Assembly (NCBI GenBank): GCA_026018925.1
Contig: JAKSZU010000005.1
Location: 22,120,779 to 22,184,778 of the forward strand
Length of the DNA: 64,000 bases
DNA from: Tupaia tana
Taxonomy: Eukaryota > Chordata > Mammalia > Scandentia > Tupaiidae
Direction of reading: 5' to 3'
In this document: positions 10,401-20,880 of the stretch, in pieces
How positions within the stretch are numbered: the stretch's first letter is position 1
Layout of the letters: each line of letters starts with the position of its first letter
Made by a program: the position numbers and the translations under genes
The notes under the pieces: generated by a model
The model's input: only the letters and a program-made list of their open reading frames with translations
Told to the model about the DNA's origin: nothing
Databases searched by the model: none

Positions 10401-10678
10401 GGTGTGGTGCATGTACACCTAGTGTATTTCAGGCCAACCTAGGAATCAGAGCCCACAGTCAGCCATGTGACGTCCAGCACTGCAGTCCAGTACCTTACAG
10501 ACTGTACCACCACACTGGGCCACCACGCACATTTCCACACACTGTCTAAAAACCCTTCCTATATAGGGAAGGCCAAGAATAAATAGTATCAGTCACAGGA
10601 CATTAAAGTCTGTCATCCCAATATGCAGGAGGACAGAGTGGTCACCAGGGCATGAGCGTGGGTGGGGTGGACACTCAC

Positions 10679-10808
10679 CTCCCAGCCTACGATGGACACC
10701 TGCCAGCGAGCTATCTTGTCTATGCTCTCCAGCTTACGTTTGCGCTCGTTGATCAAACAGGCAACGTTCTTCATGGCCTCATACGCTGCCTTTATGTTGC
10801 TGTAATCA
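10679..10808 (-). CDS. SPATA13: SPATA13 coding exon: end of DH domain and DH-PH linker
   Basis: This 130 bp exon carries residues 401-444. The acceptor is ATCCTGCAG|TGA and the donor GAG|GTGAGT. It encodes [20 protein letters not shown] and [20 protein letters not shown], then GWE. This is the long C-terminal helix of the DH domain running into the PH domain (the NERKRKLE segment is typical of the whole ASEF/collybistin group). The coding sequence matches human ASEF2 at every position I can compare. It lies about 2.4 kb from the preceding exon and 2.9 kb from the next. Confidence 0.97.
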
Positions 10809-11917
10809 CTGCAGGATGGGAGGTTGATGGTGGTCATGGGACAGGCAACTCAGAAACAAGGACTGACACAATGCATGCCCTCCCAGATTCATATACTAAC
10901 CGTCTAGACAAAGTGGCATTTACATAATAGCCATTGTTTCCCTTTATTTGTTCCCCGTGAATAGACTACAGTCTGGATAGGTTAAGAGACCGGCCTGAAT
11001 GCAATTCAGAATTCTTTGGACTAAGAATGTTTTCATTCATTTCCCAGAAATCACAATGAATGAAAGTAAATGCCAAAAGAAATAAGTTTAAGTCACAGTG
11101 ACAATGAGTTATTTTCATTAATACAGAAAAAAACAGTATTATTGCTTTGATCCTGGTATAGCCAATTTTGCTCAATAAAGTACTTTAAAAATCATTAACC
11201 ATTTTCAAGAATAATTACTTGCTCCGAGTCTCACCTTCTTTATGCTGTTCAGGAAAGGACATGAGCGGACACAGCCACATTGGTCTGAGTCATGTAAATG
11301 CTAATATGGCCTTCGTCTCCCCGGCAGATCCTCATTTCTGGTATGTTGCATGTGCTACCGTCCAATGGAACTCCAATGTTCTCCCTTGCAGGCCCCTATC
11401 CCCAAGCCTTCTAACACTGAGGTACTAGAAAACCGAAACTATAGTTCTAGTCTATACACAGGCTGGGCCAGAGCAGAGAGAATCTGAATGCTTTACATCC
11501 AGATTTTGCTCACTGTGAATAATCTGCAGACGCGTAAGCCAATCATCCAGCTAACCAGCAGAAAGTTTTACTTTCCTGTGGTGACTGACAGAAAGAGACA
11601 GAGTCGTTGGATCTCAGCTGGACTGAATTAGACTCACCCTGCACAGGCAGGGGAAAAAGCTTTGAAAGCAGATTCTATTGTCTTTCACCAACTACAGTTA
11701 AAACTGGGAAGTCCTTGGGCACTGTCCCACAAAGCAGACCCTGCTGTCTTTACATAGGGCCATTCACACTCAGAAGCACAACAGAACATAAGAGCCAGAA
11801 TGATGTGAGGATGCCGCCAAAATAATGGGCGCAAAACCCCTGGGACCTCAGCAAATAAGTTTCTCTTTACAGTTCCAGAGTGTGTGTGTATACACGCATA
11901 TGCACACATTTTTAAAA

Positions 11918-12098
11918 GACTTATTTAATTTTATTCATTATTATTATTAATTTTAATTTGTTACAGGGCACACAGGCTTATCAGAGAGAGACAGAGGGAA
12001 AGAAAGAAAAATGGAGAAAGCAAGCTGCCAGGACCGGGACCAAATTGTGGTCAGCCATGTGGGATTCCAGTGCCGTAACCACCACACCAACCGCTGAC
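11918..12098 (-). repeat. Family 2 SINE
   Basis: On the minus strand it carries GGGTCAGCGGTTGGTGTGGT, GGAATCCCACATGGCTGACC, GGTCCCGGTCCTGGCAGC and a purine-free CTTTCTTTCTTTCCCTC region, ending in A/T-rich (AATAAT)n. Confidence 0.75.
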
Positions 12099-12562
12099 CC
12101 TACGCGCACACAGTTTGATGTTGTTTGGGAAACGCTGAGATTCAGACAACAGAAGTGTCATGGGTAACAAGAAGAGCTTAGTTAGACACAGAGTAAGGCC
12201 AAGAAGCATTCGGGTAGTCATGGTAAGAAGCCATACTCATAGCGAGAGAAGAGGGAGAGGGCCCGGGGGATGGCGGGCAGCAAAGCTCCTGGGGAGGGAG
12301 GGGGACTCAGAGGCTACCAGGACCGGGAAACTATGATGCATTCCAGGCTCAGCCCTCCACAGTGCTTCATCCCTGCCACTCCCGGCCTTTCCTCAGCTCG
12401 GGCCTACATGCTCTCACACTTTCTGTAAAGTAGCTTTTGGTTGTGGGAAATCGTACGCCTCTCAGACCGAGTTGCAGTGAACCAGCTGAAGGAGTATACA
12501 GTAGGAAGAACATAGTTCAGAAACTCAGACTCGTCTACCTCTTTTAAAAACTATTTTATTGG

Positions 12563-12728
12563 GGCCGGCAGGTGGTGTGGTGGTTGAAGACGCTGGACTC
12601 CCACATGGCTGACTGTGGTTTGAGTCTCGGACCCGGCAGCTTGCTTTCTCATTTTCTCTCTTTCTCTCCCTCCCTCTCTCTCTGTCCTTCTCTGGTCAAA
12701 TTAAATAATAATAAAATAAAATAAAATA
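12563..12728 (+). repeat. Family 2 SINE with target-site duplication
   Basis: Reads GGGGCCGGCAGGTGGTGTGG, ACTCCCACATGGCTGACTG and GACCCGGCAGCTTGC, then a (TC)-rich body, TCTGGTCAAATTAAATAATA and (AAAAT)n. ACTATTTTATT occurs on both sides (12551 and 12731). Confidence 0.88.
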
Positions 12729-12924
12729 GACTATTTTATTAATTACTGTGTTCCTACAAGGGAATATTTATAAGATATTTGTAAATTACATGGAATTTCA
12801 ATACAGTAAAAACCCTGAAGCACTCATGGCACAGTTTACAAATTCCTACTGTTTTCATAGCTCTAGAAATAAATATCCCTGGGCTCCTTGGAATCCTCTA
12901 TTTCAGTAGGATGGGTCTCCTAAA

Positions 12925-13040
12925 TGTTCATGAAAAACATGTATTATGCAAAAACTATGCATAGACTTCAAAAATTCCTGCACCAAAATAAACCTGTACT
13001 TTAATTCCTTTTTTTCCACAAACTTTTGGAAGTCCCCTCA
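12925..13040. repeat. ~120 bp inverted-repeat DNA element
   Basis: Contains GTTCATGAAAAACATGTATT, CAAAAACTATGCATAGACTT, TTCCTGCACCAAAATAAACC and the closing ACAAACTTTTGGAAGTCCCC. The left end (CTCCTAAATGTTCATG) has drifted. The copy ends about 120 bp from the DH exon donor at 13199. Confidence 0.7.
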
Positions 13041-13199
13041 GAGTTAACAATCATGTCTGCTCTACAGGATCCAGAAACTTCTACCACAGGACTAACCGAC
13101 ACTGTGAAGACAGAGGTCCGAGCCATCTCTGGTGCGCACCTGCCCGTGAAGCCAGCTGTGCCGTGCACCGTGTCGCCCTCCCTGCCCACGTGGCCTCAC

Positions 13200-13432
13200 C
13201 TGTGCTCCTGCGTGGTGTACTTGAGCAGCTCGGCCAGCTGCAGGGGGTACTTGCAGATCTTCTGCACGGGCGTCAGGAGGAAGCCGTCGATGGCGATGTC
13301 GATCATCTGCTGCAGCAGGCGGCAGGCCTCGAAGAAGTGCCTGTACTTGCCCTGCTTCATGAGGTTGGAGAGCTCCAGGCAGGCGCCAGGGTGGTTGTTG
13401 CAGTACTCGGAGTAGATGGCGAAGCCCTCTTG
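13200..13432 (-). CDS. SPATA13: SPATA13 coding exon: DH domain catalytic core
   Basis: This 233 bp exon carries residues 324-400 plus two bases. The acceptor is TTCCCAG|CAA and the donor CACAG|GTGAGG (phase 2). It encodes [20 protein letters not shown] and continues through [12 protein letters not shown] to the RhoGEF signature [20 protein letters not shown]. That signature forms the DH helix that contacts switch II of Rac/Cdc42 and is the catalytic centre of nucleotide exchange. No disabling change is seen in it. The codon completed at the 3' junction gives Ser instead of the Gly found in human. The exon and its edges are notably GC-rich relative to the surrounding intron. Confidence 0.97.
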
Positions 13433-14299
13433 CTGGGAAGGGGAGAGCACAGCCTCGTTAGCTCGTGGGAGGCTAAGGGCAGAGACGAGGACGGGCAGCA
13501 CCTGGTCCCATCTAAGGGACACTCCCGGGAAGGAGAGAGATGCCCTAGAGCAAGGACAAGGCATGACACCCGAGGGTGCCGAGCCGCTCTGCAGCTCTGA
13601 GATGGATTTCACTCCTGCACCAAGTCTGTGTGATAAGCCTGTATCTTCTCTGCGGGAGGGGCATTTCCACAGCTTGGAAATGGGATGAGGGGTGGGAGGA
13701 AGCTTCTCTGAGACCTGGGACTCTGGTCCCATTAAAATCTGCCTCCCGTTCACCCTAGATGGAGGGAGTGGGGACCCTTGCACCACCCCTTACCCAGTCC
13801 CAATCTGATGTTCCAAGTAGCAGAGAAGAGGAAGGTGCTATCCTAATACCTAACCTCTCCTGCCTGGTCCTCTTCACTGTCACTGATAAACACCTTGATC
13901 AGGAGTGTGACTCCATGCCTATAGCCTTCACCGGTCCCTTTGACTTCTTGGGGGCTGGCCACCATCACATGTCCCTCTCCCACCTCAAACTGAAAGGTCT
14001 CTGCTCACAACCCTTCTCCTTGGTTTCTCATTGCGAGGCTGCTGCTCTTTGCTGCCCCTTCTCCCCCGCCCCATGAACTTTGCACTGTATTGCTGGGGCC
14101 CCCTCCTGAGTACTGGGCTCTCCTCTCACCCCTGCCCTCTGAGGCCCAGTCCCCGAGTGCCACTCCTCCCCAAGGATGCTGCCTCTCACCTTTCGCCCCT
14201 GCCGCTCACATAAGTCCCAGTCCACCCTTCTCCAGAGCTGCTCTTTTCTGCCTACACCCCTCCAAGGCTTAAGGGTGGGTTCTGGCATGGTTTGAGTGC

Positions 14300-14625
14300 C
14301 CTCCGACACTTATGCTGTGGCTTGATACTCAGTGTGGCGGGGTGGGGTGGGGGGGGTGGAGCCTCGTGGGAGGAGCTTGGGAGATGGCATGGATCCTGCA
14401 GGAATAAGTAACTTAACTGGGGGGGTGGGCAGGTTCTAATTAATTAGTTCCCACAAGAGTAGGTCTTAAAAGCAAGTCAGTTGCCCACAAGTTTCCCTCT
14501 CGCCAGATGCTGGCCCTGTGCTCTTAGACTTTCCAGCCACCAAAATCATGAGCCAAATGAATCTCTTCTGTATAAATCAACCAGTCTCAGGGAAGCGACG
14601 CTAATAGACTAAGACAGGTGTGCTC
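14300..14625 (+). mobile_element. MaLR-type (MST/MLT-like) LTR remnant
   Basis: Carries TGGAGCCTCGTGGGAGGAGC, TTCCCACAAGAGTAGG, CTTTCCAGCCACCAAAATC, CTCTTCTGTATAAATCAACC and CCAGTCTCAGG, ending GCTAATAGACTAAGACAG. This order and ending match the solitary LTRs of the ERVL-MaLR group. It is an old non-coding copy without internal sequence. Confidence 0.65.
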
Positions 14626-14869
14626 CAACACAACAAGGCTAAAACCAAATTCCTGTTTCCCTTGGAGACAGATTCTCCTAATCTGCCTCTTAATTCCTTG
14701 AGTCTCGAAATCCTGCAGGCAGTTTGGATTGTTGCTTTTTCTTTGTTGTTTACACCAGTGTCAAGTTTGTCCTCAAAATACCGCGTTTTGGCAAATCTCT
14801 TTCCTACCTCCCCTGCCATCACCCTGTTCAGCAGAGGCAACACACCTGGCAATATTCATCTTTCTTTTT

Positions 14870-15117
14870 TTATTTTTTAAGAGAGATTTTTGCTATAGGG
14901 TGCATACGTTCACTGAGAGACAGAGACAGAAAGTGAGAAATAGCCCCTCTGGGGGATGGCCATGCTGCATTCCCTTCTCTTCCATTCTTCTCTCTGGATT
15001 GTGGGCATGCATGCACATGTGCCCAGTGTGAATTTCAAGCCTCCAGGTCCAGGACTCAAACTGTGGTTGGCCATGTGGGAGTCCAGTGAAGTAATCATTA
15101 CACCATTTGCTGGTCCC
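14870..15117 (-). repeat. Family 1 SINE
   Basis: Minus strand begins GGGACCAGCAAATGGTGTAA and ends CCCTATAGCAAAAATCTCTC. It is diverged at many CpG sites. It directly abuts the target-site copy of the next SINE. Confidence 0.85.
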
Positions 15118-15131
15118 AAGATTCACCTTTT

Positions 15132-15146
15132 CTTTTTTCTTTCCTT

Positions 15147-15189
<43 letters not shown>

Positions 15190-15419
15190 AGAGGTTTTTG
15201 CTATAGGGTGTGTGTGCTCGCCAGAGAGACAGAAAGCGAGAAATCACCACCCCAGGGGGGATGGCCATACCACAATCCTTTCTCCATTCTCCTCTTGGGA
15301 TCTTGGGCACACAAGCACATGTGCCCGGCATGAGTTTAAGCCACTGGGTCCGGGACTCAAACTGCGATCGATTACATGGGAGTTCAGCCACATAGCCATT
15401 ACACCAACTGTTGGTCCCA
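15132..15419 (-). repeat. Family 1 SINE with long A-tail and target-site duplication
   Basis: Minus strand begins GGGACCAACAGTTGGTGTAA, ends ACCTCTC and carries a tail of about 40 A (T on the plus strand, 15150-15189). AAGATTCACCTTT occurs on each side (15118 and 15422), so the insertion was next to the older SINE. Confidence 0.9.
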
Positions 15420-15879
15420 CAAGATTCACCTTTCTATGATCACTCCTGCATCAGGCCATTCCCCTGCCCCAAGCCTGATCACAGCAGACCTCTGGAGGTG
15501 CCCTTAGTACTCCTCAACAAGAACCTTCTGCTCAGGACACCTGGGTTTTTTATGTCTCAAATATGCACAGCGATCACCTTCCCACTCCCATCACCACCAA
15601 AACGTATTCAGCTACTTAAAATCTACCCTGCACAGAGGACCAGCTCCTGTCTTCCTTCTCCAGAAAGCTACGGGTTCCAGTAGCAGGAGCTGAGGAGGCG
15701 GTGCTGCCGACGTTGCTGTTAGCATTACTATTAGTATTTCCTGACTACTCTGGCTGGAAATACAATCTTCTGCAATCTTTCGGTCTCACACAGTGGCAGT
15801 CAACCATTTGTGATTGCTAAACAATGATAACTCATGTCATCGCCACAGGAATGTTCTGAGGAAGGGACAGTGATGACGA

Positions 15880-16040
15880 GCACCTGTCCTAAGGTCAAGC
15901 CCCCGGGTCTGAACTCTCATTCGCTACTTAGTAATGTGTGAACCTGGGTCACTTATCCTCTGGGACTTCGTTTCCTCATCGTATCTACCTCAAAGCGGCA
16001 CAGGCGCCAACACAATAAAATCCTGAAAACAGAGCTTGAA
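15880..16040 (+). repeat. MIR SINE
   Basis: GGGTCTGAACTCTCATTCGC, then GTGAACCTGGGTCACTTATC and CTCTGGGACTTCGTTTCC correspond to the MIR sense core, diverged. Confidence 0.6.
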
Positions 16041-16329
16041 ATACACCAAACACTTACTAGGGTATTTTTAGAAATTTCTGCATACACGCAACCCACAAGG
16101 ACGGACTACAAAAAAAGATTTTGGACAAAAAAAGTGGGCTCAGGGTAGTGAGGCGTAGATGAACCAAATGTGCCGATCGACGTAATTTTACAAGCGACAT
16201 CTCTGGTTTATGGGAAACCACTGCAAAAACAAAACTACAAAATGAAACAGAAAGGACTTTCGCTTTCAGTGCAGACGCCTTTCAATATCATCATCTAACC
16301 AGGGAATAAAGAAATAACGGGCGACATAC

Positions 16330-16509
16330 GTGTTGAAGAAAGCAGGATCCTATCTCACTCAGGTGGGGCTCCTCTTTATTGTACTGTTTCTCAAGGTCTT
16401 TCAGGAACTTCCTTTGGAATTTGTAAATATCTTCGATATTTCCGAAAATAGTGGCTAGCTGTGCAACAGTGAACATCCCCGTGTGCTTGCGACACTGTCG
16501 AATATAGCC
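16330..16509 (-). CDS. SPATA13: SPATA13 coding exon: DH domain, second part
   Basis: This is a 180 bp, 60-codon, phase 0-0 exon carrying residues 264-323. The acceptor is TTTTGCAG|GGC and the donor CAC|GTATGT. It starts [14 protein letters not shown] and continues [18 protein letters not shown] and [20 protein letters not shown], ending GSCFLQH. This is the middle of the all-helical RhoGEF domain, between conserved regions 1 and 2. It is essentially identical to human ASEF2, differing only at the last residue (H for N). Such strong conservation in the middle of diverged introns confirms it as functional. Confidence 0.97.
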
Positions 16510-16664
16510 CTGCAAAAGGCAAAAGCAAACTCTGAAATTTGGAAATTCAAGTCAATTATTATTTATGTAAATAATAGAGGTTTTGGGGTCCAAATCCACG
16601 GTCTTGGAATGGATCTTTTAAAAAAGAATTATTTGTTCAATTTAACTTATTACTTTTTAATTTG

Positions 16665-16806
16665 CTTTAGGGCATATGTACTCACTGGACAAAGAGAGAG
16701 AGAAAGCGAGAAAGAGAGAGAAAGAGAAAGTGAGAAAGCAAATAGCCAGGTTTGGGACTCAACCTGGCAAGTCAGCACCTTAGCCACCTCACCACCTGCT
16801 GGCCCT
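16665..16806 (-). repeat. Family 2 SINE
   Basis: Minus strand has GGGCCAGCAGGTGGTGAGGT and GCTAAGGTGCTGACTTGCC, then (TTTCTC)n and the AAATTAAAAAGTAATAAG end. Confidence 0.75.
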
Positions 16807-17469
16807 ACTCTTGGAATGAATTTTAATTAAAGAAAAATATTTTAATCTCTACAGGTTCCTAAATAAGCTAAGCATATTTTTCATGACTATAATTTCGCCA
16901 TAAGTTTTACAAAAACAAAAGGAAAGCAGGAAAATAAAATGGGGGGGGGGGGTCCTGAGTTTAGATAATAACCCAAGAGACCACAAAGAGTTTCTAGAAA
17001 CACATTTCAGAGTTTCAAACACCACAGCTCAAAAATCAGTACTGTCATGCTTTTCCCAAACTCTTAAGATAATCATTCCCCCATCCCTAATTCCATTTCA
17101 CAGCCGACAAGGCTTGTCAGAGACAGAATGTCATAGGCTGCTGAACAGCGAATGTGGTGTTGCTGTCAGTCGTGGCCGGGAGCCAAGGATGTCTGACCCA
17201 AGGATTCCACCATCGCCTACTTTCTAAACAGGAGAGATCTGTAGATCTGTAATCAGAGGTCTGCACTAATTAAGAGCACTAATTAATTCTGTCAGTACAG
17301 CACACGGTAACTATAGCTTGGGTAGGAGTTAGTGGGATAGGAAAACAAGTTCTCATATATGTGTCAGTCACCTCTCAAATGGCATTATGTGACTCAACAG
17401 ACTAAACTGACCAGATGATAAATTCATATGACTATTCGGTATAAAATTAAATAGAAAAACCACTAAAAT

Positions 17470-17640
17470 GCAATAGTTCAGAGTTTGGCTCTGGGAGAGA
17501 TTGTCTGGGTTCAAATCCCAACCCTACCACTTAACTTCTATGCCTCAGTTTCCTCATAGAAGCCTAACAGGACCTGCCTCACGAGAATGATGTATTAGTT
17601 GAATTAATCCAGGTTAAAGGATTAATCTGCATCATTAATG
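17470..17640 (+). repeat. MIR SINE
   Basis: GTCTGGGTTCAAATCCCAAC, CCTACCACTTAACTTC and GCCTCAGTTTCCTCATAGAA are the MIR sense core, with an internal gap. Confidence 0.75.
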
Positions 17641-18254
17641 CACAACAATTATTGGCAATTACTCTTCTTTATCTAAAATAAGATTTTCAAGACACTTCTA
17701 TAATCAAACATTTATACAGGGTAAGATGGTTAGCACAAGTAAGCTAAACACGGTATATCTCCATGGCTGGTTAATTCCACTGCAGAACAGGCAGTTCTCT
17801 GACTTCAGCTTGTCTTCGTGATGAATGGTCACGGCTGAATGGATGGTGCAGACATCAGCATTCACAGCTAGGCCAGCAGGAATGCGTGGACTGAACAAAC
17901 AGCAGTCCAGTGTGACGTTCATGCAAAATCCATGAAAACAAAAAATACCACGGGCGATAAAAAAAAAAAAAAAAAAACAACACTTTTAGATTCACATCTA
18001 GCAGTGGTCAGTTTTTGGAAATCAGGATAAGACTATGAAATAAAATTCACTGCCAAGTAGAAATATCATGGCACTGTGGAATGTAGCCTGGATATCACTG
18101 GAGAAAACCGACTCTTTTTTGGTCTGTGGCTCCAGAAGGTCATAAGCTCATCTGTGAGGTGGTGATCAGATGCAGCAGGACTGTGGATAGTGACAAACCT
18201 CTGATTCTTTTTTTGTTAAGAAGGTTTTTGAAATTCGATATTATTACTTTTTAA

Positions 18255-18281
18255 AAAATTTGCTATAGGACATGTGTGCTC

Positions 18282-18317
<36 letters not shown>

Positions 18318-18397
18318 AAGCCACCAGATCTAGGACTTGAAACAGGGTCAGACATGTGGGAGTCCAATGCCTTAACCACTATGCCACCTGCTGGCCC
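18255..18397 (-). repeat. Family 2 SINE
   Basis: Minus strand starts GGGCCAGCAGGTGGCATAGT and has GACTCCCACATGTCTGACC, then a pure (TC)13 run. Its end (CCTATAGCAAATTTTTTAAA) resembles family 1, showing that the families share parts. Confidence 0.75.
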
Positions 18398-18520
18398 AAA
18401 CCTTAGATTCTTTACCAAATTAAGGATGTAGCCTTCTAGGAAACTCATTCGCTATGAATGAATCATCTCAGGAGGTAAATCCTGAAGAAATAGTTGCATC
18501 GTGTCCTTAAAAGAGAATTG

Positions 18521-18690
18521 GTAGGGCTAGCGGTGGCGTGATGGACTCCCACATGGCCGACCTCAGTTTGAGTCCTAGACCTGACGGCGTACTTTCTCAC
18601 TTTCCTCCCTCTTTCTCTTTCTCACTTTCCTCCCTCTTTCTCTTTCTTGCTCTATCCCTCTCTGGTCAAATTAAAATAAATAAATAAACA
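18521..18690 (+). repeat. Family 2 SINE with internal 26-bp duplication
   Basis: Begins GGGCTAGCGGTGGCGTGATG and has GACTCCCACATGGCCGACCT. The pyrimidine body contains CTCACTTTCCTCCCTCTTTC twice in tandem. It ends CTCTGGTCAAATTAAAATAA. Confidence 0.8.
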
Positions 18691-18936
18691 GATAAGAGGA
18701 CTGGTGCCAACAGCAGGTAGGATACCACCCGCATGTAGCAATGCAGGTAGCAGGTACTTTGGTCTGTGCAGGGGTGGCTGGGCAGGAGGCAAGGTGAGGA
18801 GAATGGAGGAAAATGGAAAGGTATGTGCACACGAGGCTTAGACTGGGGATGGGGAGATGGGGGAAGAAAATCACACGGGCAAATCATGCCACAGTGGACG
18901 ATGAACTCAGTGAGGTCCTGGGGGCTGGTGACTGAC

Positions 18937-19122
18937 CTCACAGATATCCTTCAGGTGCTTGATGTACACCCGCTCAGTGTTCATGATCTCCTGGATGACG
19001 TTCGTCCTCATCTGATGCTTGTTCTCCGAGTGTTTGTGGCGGATTTTGCTGGCATCCTCCTCCTGCTCCTCACTGTGGGAGCTGCTGGAATTCTCCGACA
19101 GCTCTTCCTGATTGACTCGCAG
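18937..19122 (-). CDS. SPATA13: SPATA13 coding exon: linker and start of the DH domain
   Basis: This 186 bp, 62-codon exon carries residues 202-263. The acceptor is GGGCTGCAG|CTG and the donor GAG|GTCAGT. It begins [20 protein letters not shown], a Ser/Glu-rich linker between SH3 and DH that looks disordered. It then enters conserved region 1 of the RhoGEF domain ([20 protein letters not shown], from about residue 239). The Glu in the INTE/MNTE turn and the following RVYIKHL helix are the DH residues that normally contact the switch I region of the GTPase. The linker is the most divergent part of the protein relative to human. Confidence 0.96.
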
Positions 19123-19742
19123 CTGCAGCCCACACACAGGTGACAGGTGACTTAGGGAGGGGAAGGAAGCACCTCGGCCAGGACCAAGACAGAAGACCTC
19201 CCTGGCTTCTACTCCTCTGTGGCCATTTATGAAGACAGTCTGGCTCTAGCCTAAGTCTGCAGTTAGCAGAGCCATGGCTGTGCCAGCAGACTTGGGAAGC
19301 CCAGAGGCAATGCCAGACCACTTGACCTTTGTTTACACGTTTTGTTTGTTCGTGTTAGATTTTTGCCACAGGGCAAGTGCACTCACCAGAGAGAGACAGA
19401 GGAAAACTGAGAAATCACCTTCCAGAAGGGAAGGCCATATACCACAGTCCTCTCTCCTCCTTTCTTCTCTAAGGATTTTGGGCACATACACGTATGTGCC
19501 CAGCATGACTCTCAAGCTACTAGGTCTGGGACTTGAACCACAGTCAGCCATGTGGGATCCAACACATGAACCGCCATGCCACCTGTTGGCCCCCTTACTT
19601 AACATTTTTACTTCTACCCAGCCTGACTCTAACAGTGGATCATGAAGGAACTGAGTGGGTATAAAGAGTGAGATCTGGCCTGAAACAACTTTACCACTCC
19701 CCTACAGATGCCTAAGGAAAGAGCGAAGGGCCACACACTTAC
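19123..19742 (-). other. SPATA13: SPATA13 intron between SH3 and DH exons
   Basis: A short 620 bp GT-AG intron, over a third of which is an old family 1 SINE (19345-19592). The flanking unique parts hold the splice signals only. Confidence 0.88.
19345..19592 (-). repeat. Old family 1 SINE
   Basis: Minus strand: GGGCCAACAGGTGGCATGGC, ATCCCACATGGCTGACTG, GAAGGTGATTTCTCAG and CACTTGCCCTGTGGCAAAAA. It has the family 1 body with a family 2-like GGTGGCATGG start. Confidence 0.75.
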
Positions 19743-19922
19743 TCGGACAAAGCTTGCGGGAAACCAGGCTTCCTTGTGCTCATTCCGGCCCCACCACCAG
19801 TCCTTGTTAGAAGCTTCTAGAACCTGGATGACATCCCCAGCCTTGAAGCCCAGCTCCTGGTCGTCCATAGTCACATGGTCCCACAAGGCCTCTGCGCAGA
19901 CCACGCTGCCATCGCTGATGAG
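19743..19922 (-). CDS. SPATA13: SPATA13 coding exon: SH3 domain
   Basis: This is a 180 bp, 60-codon, phase 0-0 exon carrying residues 142-201. The acceptor is CTTGTAG|CTC and the donor CGA|GTAAGT. It encodes a complete SH3 fold. ALWDH at 153-157 replaces the usual ALYDY, FKAGD is at 167-171, the DWWWG tryptophans start at 182, and WFPASFV is at 194-200. In ASEF proteins this SH3 domain packs against the DH domain in the autoinhibited state. Compared with human the divergent positions are in the n-Src/distal loop (GRNEHKEAW). The single-exon, symmetric-phase layout is typical of this gene family. Confidence 0.97.
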
Positions 19923-20087
19923 CTACAAGGAAGACAGGAAGGTGCCTGAGCACAGAGAACAGGCACGCAGCCACTGTGGGTGTTCTCAGGACAACGCCGG
20001 CATCTTCTGCTTCCCGTGTGGTCAGTTCTAACCAGTCCAAGAAAAGCTATCTGGAGAAAACAAAGTCAGATGGGTTCTCTCTCTCTT

Positions 20088-20379
20088 TCTTTTTTTTTCT
20101 TCTTTTTTTTTTTTTTTTTAGAGAGACTTTTTGGCTATAGGGCATGTGCGCTCGTCATAGAAAGAGAGAGGAAAAAAAAAAAACAGAGATAGAAAGTGAG
20201 AAATCATCCCCAAGGCGGATGGCCATCCTGCAATCTCCTCCTCTATTCTTCTCAAGGGATCTTGGGCACGCACGCACATATGCCCAGTGTGAGTTTTAAG
20301 CCGCTAGATCCCGGACTTGAACCATGGTTGACTATGTTGGAGTCCAGTAACATAACCATTATGCCATCTGCTGGTCCCC
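20088..20379 (-). repeat. Family 1 SINE
   Basis: Minus strand starts GGGACCAGCAGATGGCATAA and has CGCCTTGGGGATGATTTCTC and an A-rich tail. A poly-A insertion (plus-strand A12 at 20173) interrupts the (TCTCTG)n region. Confidence 0.85.
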
Positions 20380-20423
20380 AGATAAGCCTCTCTTACATGC
20401 TCTTAAAGAAAATCCCAAATCCA

Positions 20424-20694
20424 CTTTTTTTTTTTTTTTGGAGAGGTTTTTCGCTATAGGGCGCGTGCGCTCGCCAGACAGACAGAGAGAGACATAGAGA
20501 CAGAAAGCGAGAAATCACCCCCCAGGGGGGATGGTCACGCCGCAATCCCTTCTCCTCCATTCTCCTCTCGGGATCCTGGGCACGCACGCACACGCGCCCG
20601 GCGTGAGTTGTAAGCCACCAGGTCCGAGACGCGAACCGCGGTCGACTACGTGGGAGTCCAGCGACATAGCCATTATGCTAACTGCTGGTTCCCC
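20424..20694 (-). repeat. Young family 1 SINE, full length with target-site duplication
   Basis: Minus strand begins GGGAACCAGCAGTTAGCATA and keeps nearly all CpG sites, for example CGTAGTCGACCGCGGTTCGC. It ends CCCTATAGCGAAAAACCTCT and then a poly-A. CCAAATCCACTTTT flanks it on both sides. It is nearly identical to the copies at 55.4 and 60.7 kb. Confidence 0.93.
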
Positions 20695-20726
20695 CAAATC
20701 CACTTTTAAAAAGTATATAAGCAGGG

Positions 20727-20880
20727 GCCAGCAGGTGCACTGGCGCACTACTCCCACATGGCGCACTATGGTTCAAGTCCCAGACCTGATGGCTTGCTTT
20801 CTCACTTTTCCTCTCTCTCTCTCTCTCTCTCTCTGTCACTCTCTGGTCACATTAAGACAAATAAATAAATGAAGTAAATA
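20727..20880 (+). repeat. Family 2 SINE
   Basis: GGGGCCAGCAGGTGCACTGG, ACTCCCACATGGCGCAC, a (TC)12 run and CTCTGGTCACATTAAGAC, then (AAAT)n. The middle of the tRNA-like part is slightly shortened. Confidence 0.8.

Larger units (their letters stand above)
7743..10678 (-). other. SPATA13: SPATA13 intron between DH-end and PH exons
   Basis: This 2.9 kb GT-AG intron contains a family 3 SINE, a MIR, two old family 1 SINEs and a split inverted-repeat DNA element. The part nearest the PH exon (7743-8600) shows no recognised repeat. Confidence 0.85.
10809..13199 (-). other. SPATA13: SPATA13 intron inside the DH domain (third part)
   Basis: This 2.4 kb GT-AG intron holds two family 2 SINEs in opposite orientation and one ~120 bp inverted-repeat element. 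The stretches 10850-11900 and 12100-12545 show no recognised repeat or gene. Confidence 0.85.
13433..16329 (-). other. SPATA13: SPATA13 intron inside the DH domain (second part)
   Basis: This 2.9 kb GT-AG intron. The 13440-14290 stretch has no recognised repeat; its ORFs are uninformative and in part run on from the exon. Then come a MaLR-type LTR remnant, two adjacent family 1 SINEs and a MIR. Confidence 0.85.
16510..18936 (-). other. SPATA13: SPATA13 intron inside the DH domain (first part)
   Basis: This 2.4 kb GT-AG intron contains three family 2 SINEs, one MIR and short homopolymers (G at 16941-16952, A at 17960-17977). The stretches 16820-17460 and 17650-18240 show nothing recognisable. 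Confidence 0.85.

Noticed and set aside
13196..13786. 196-codon minus-strand ORF
   Set aside because: Only 13200-13432 is exonic DH sequence. The part above 13432 is upstream of a clear CCCAG acceptor and has no family similarity.
14956..15439. Plus- and minus-strand ORFs with Gly/Pro and Lys/Phe runs
   Set aside because: They translate SINE bodies and their homopolymer tails. Similar peptides recur at every SINE copy.
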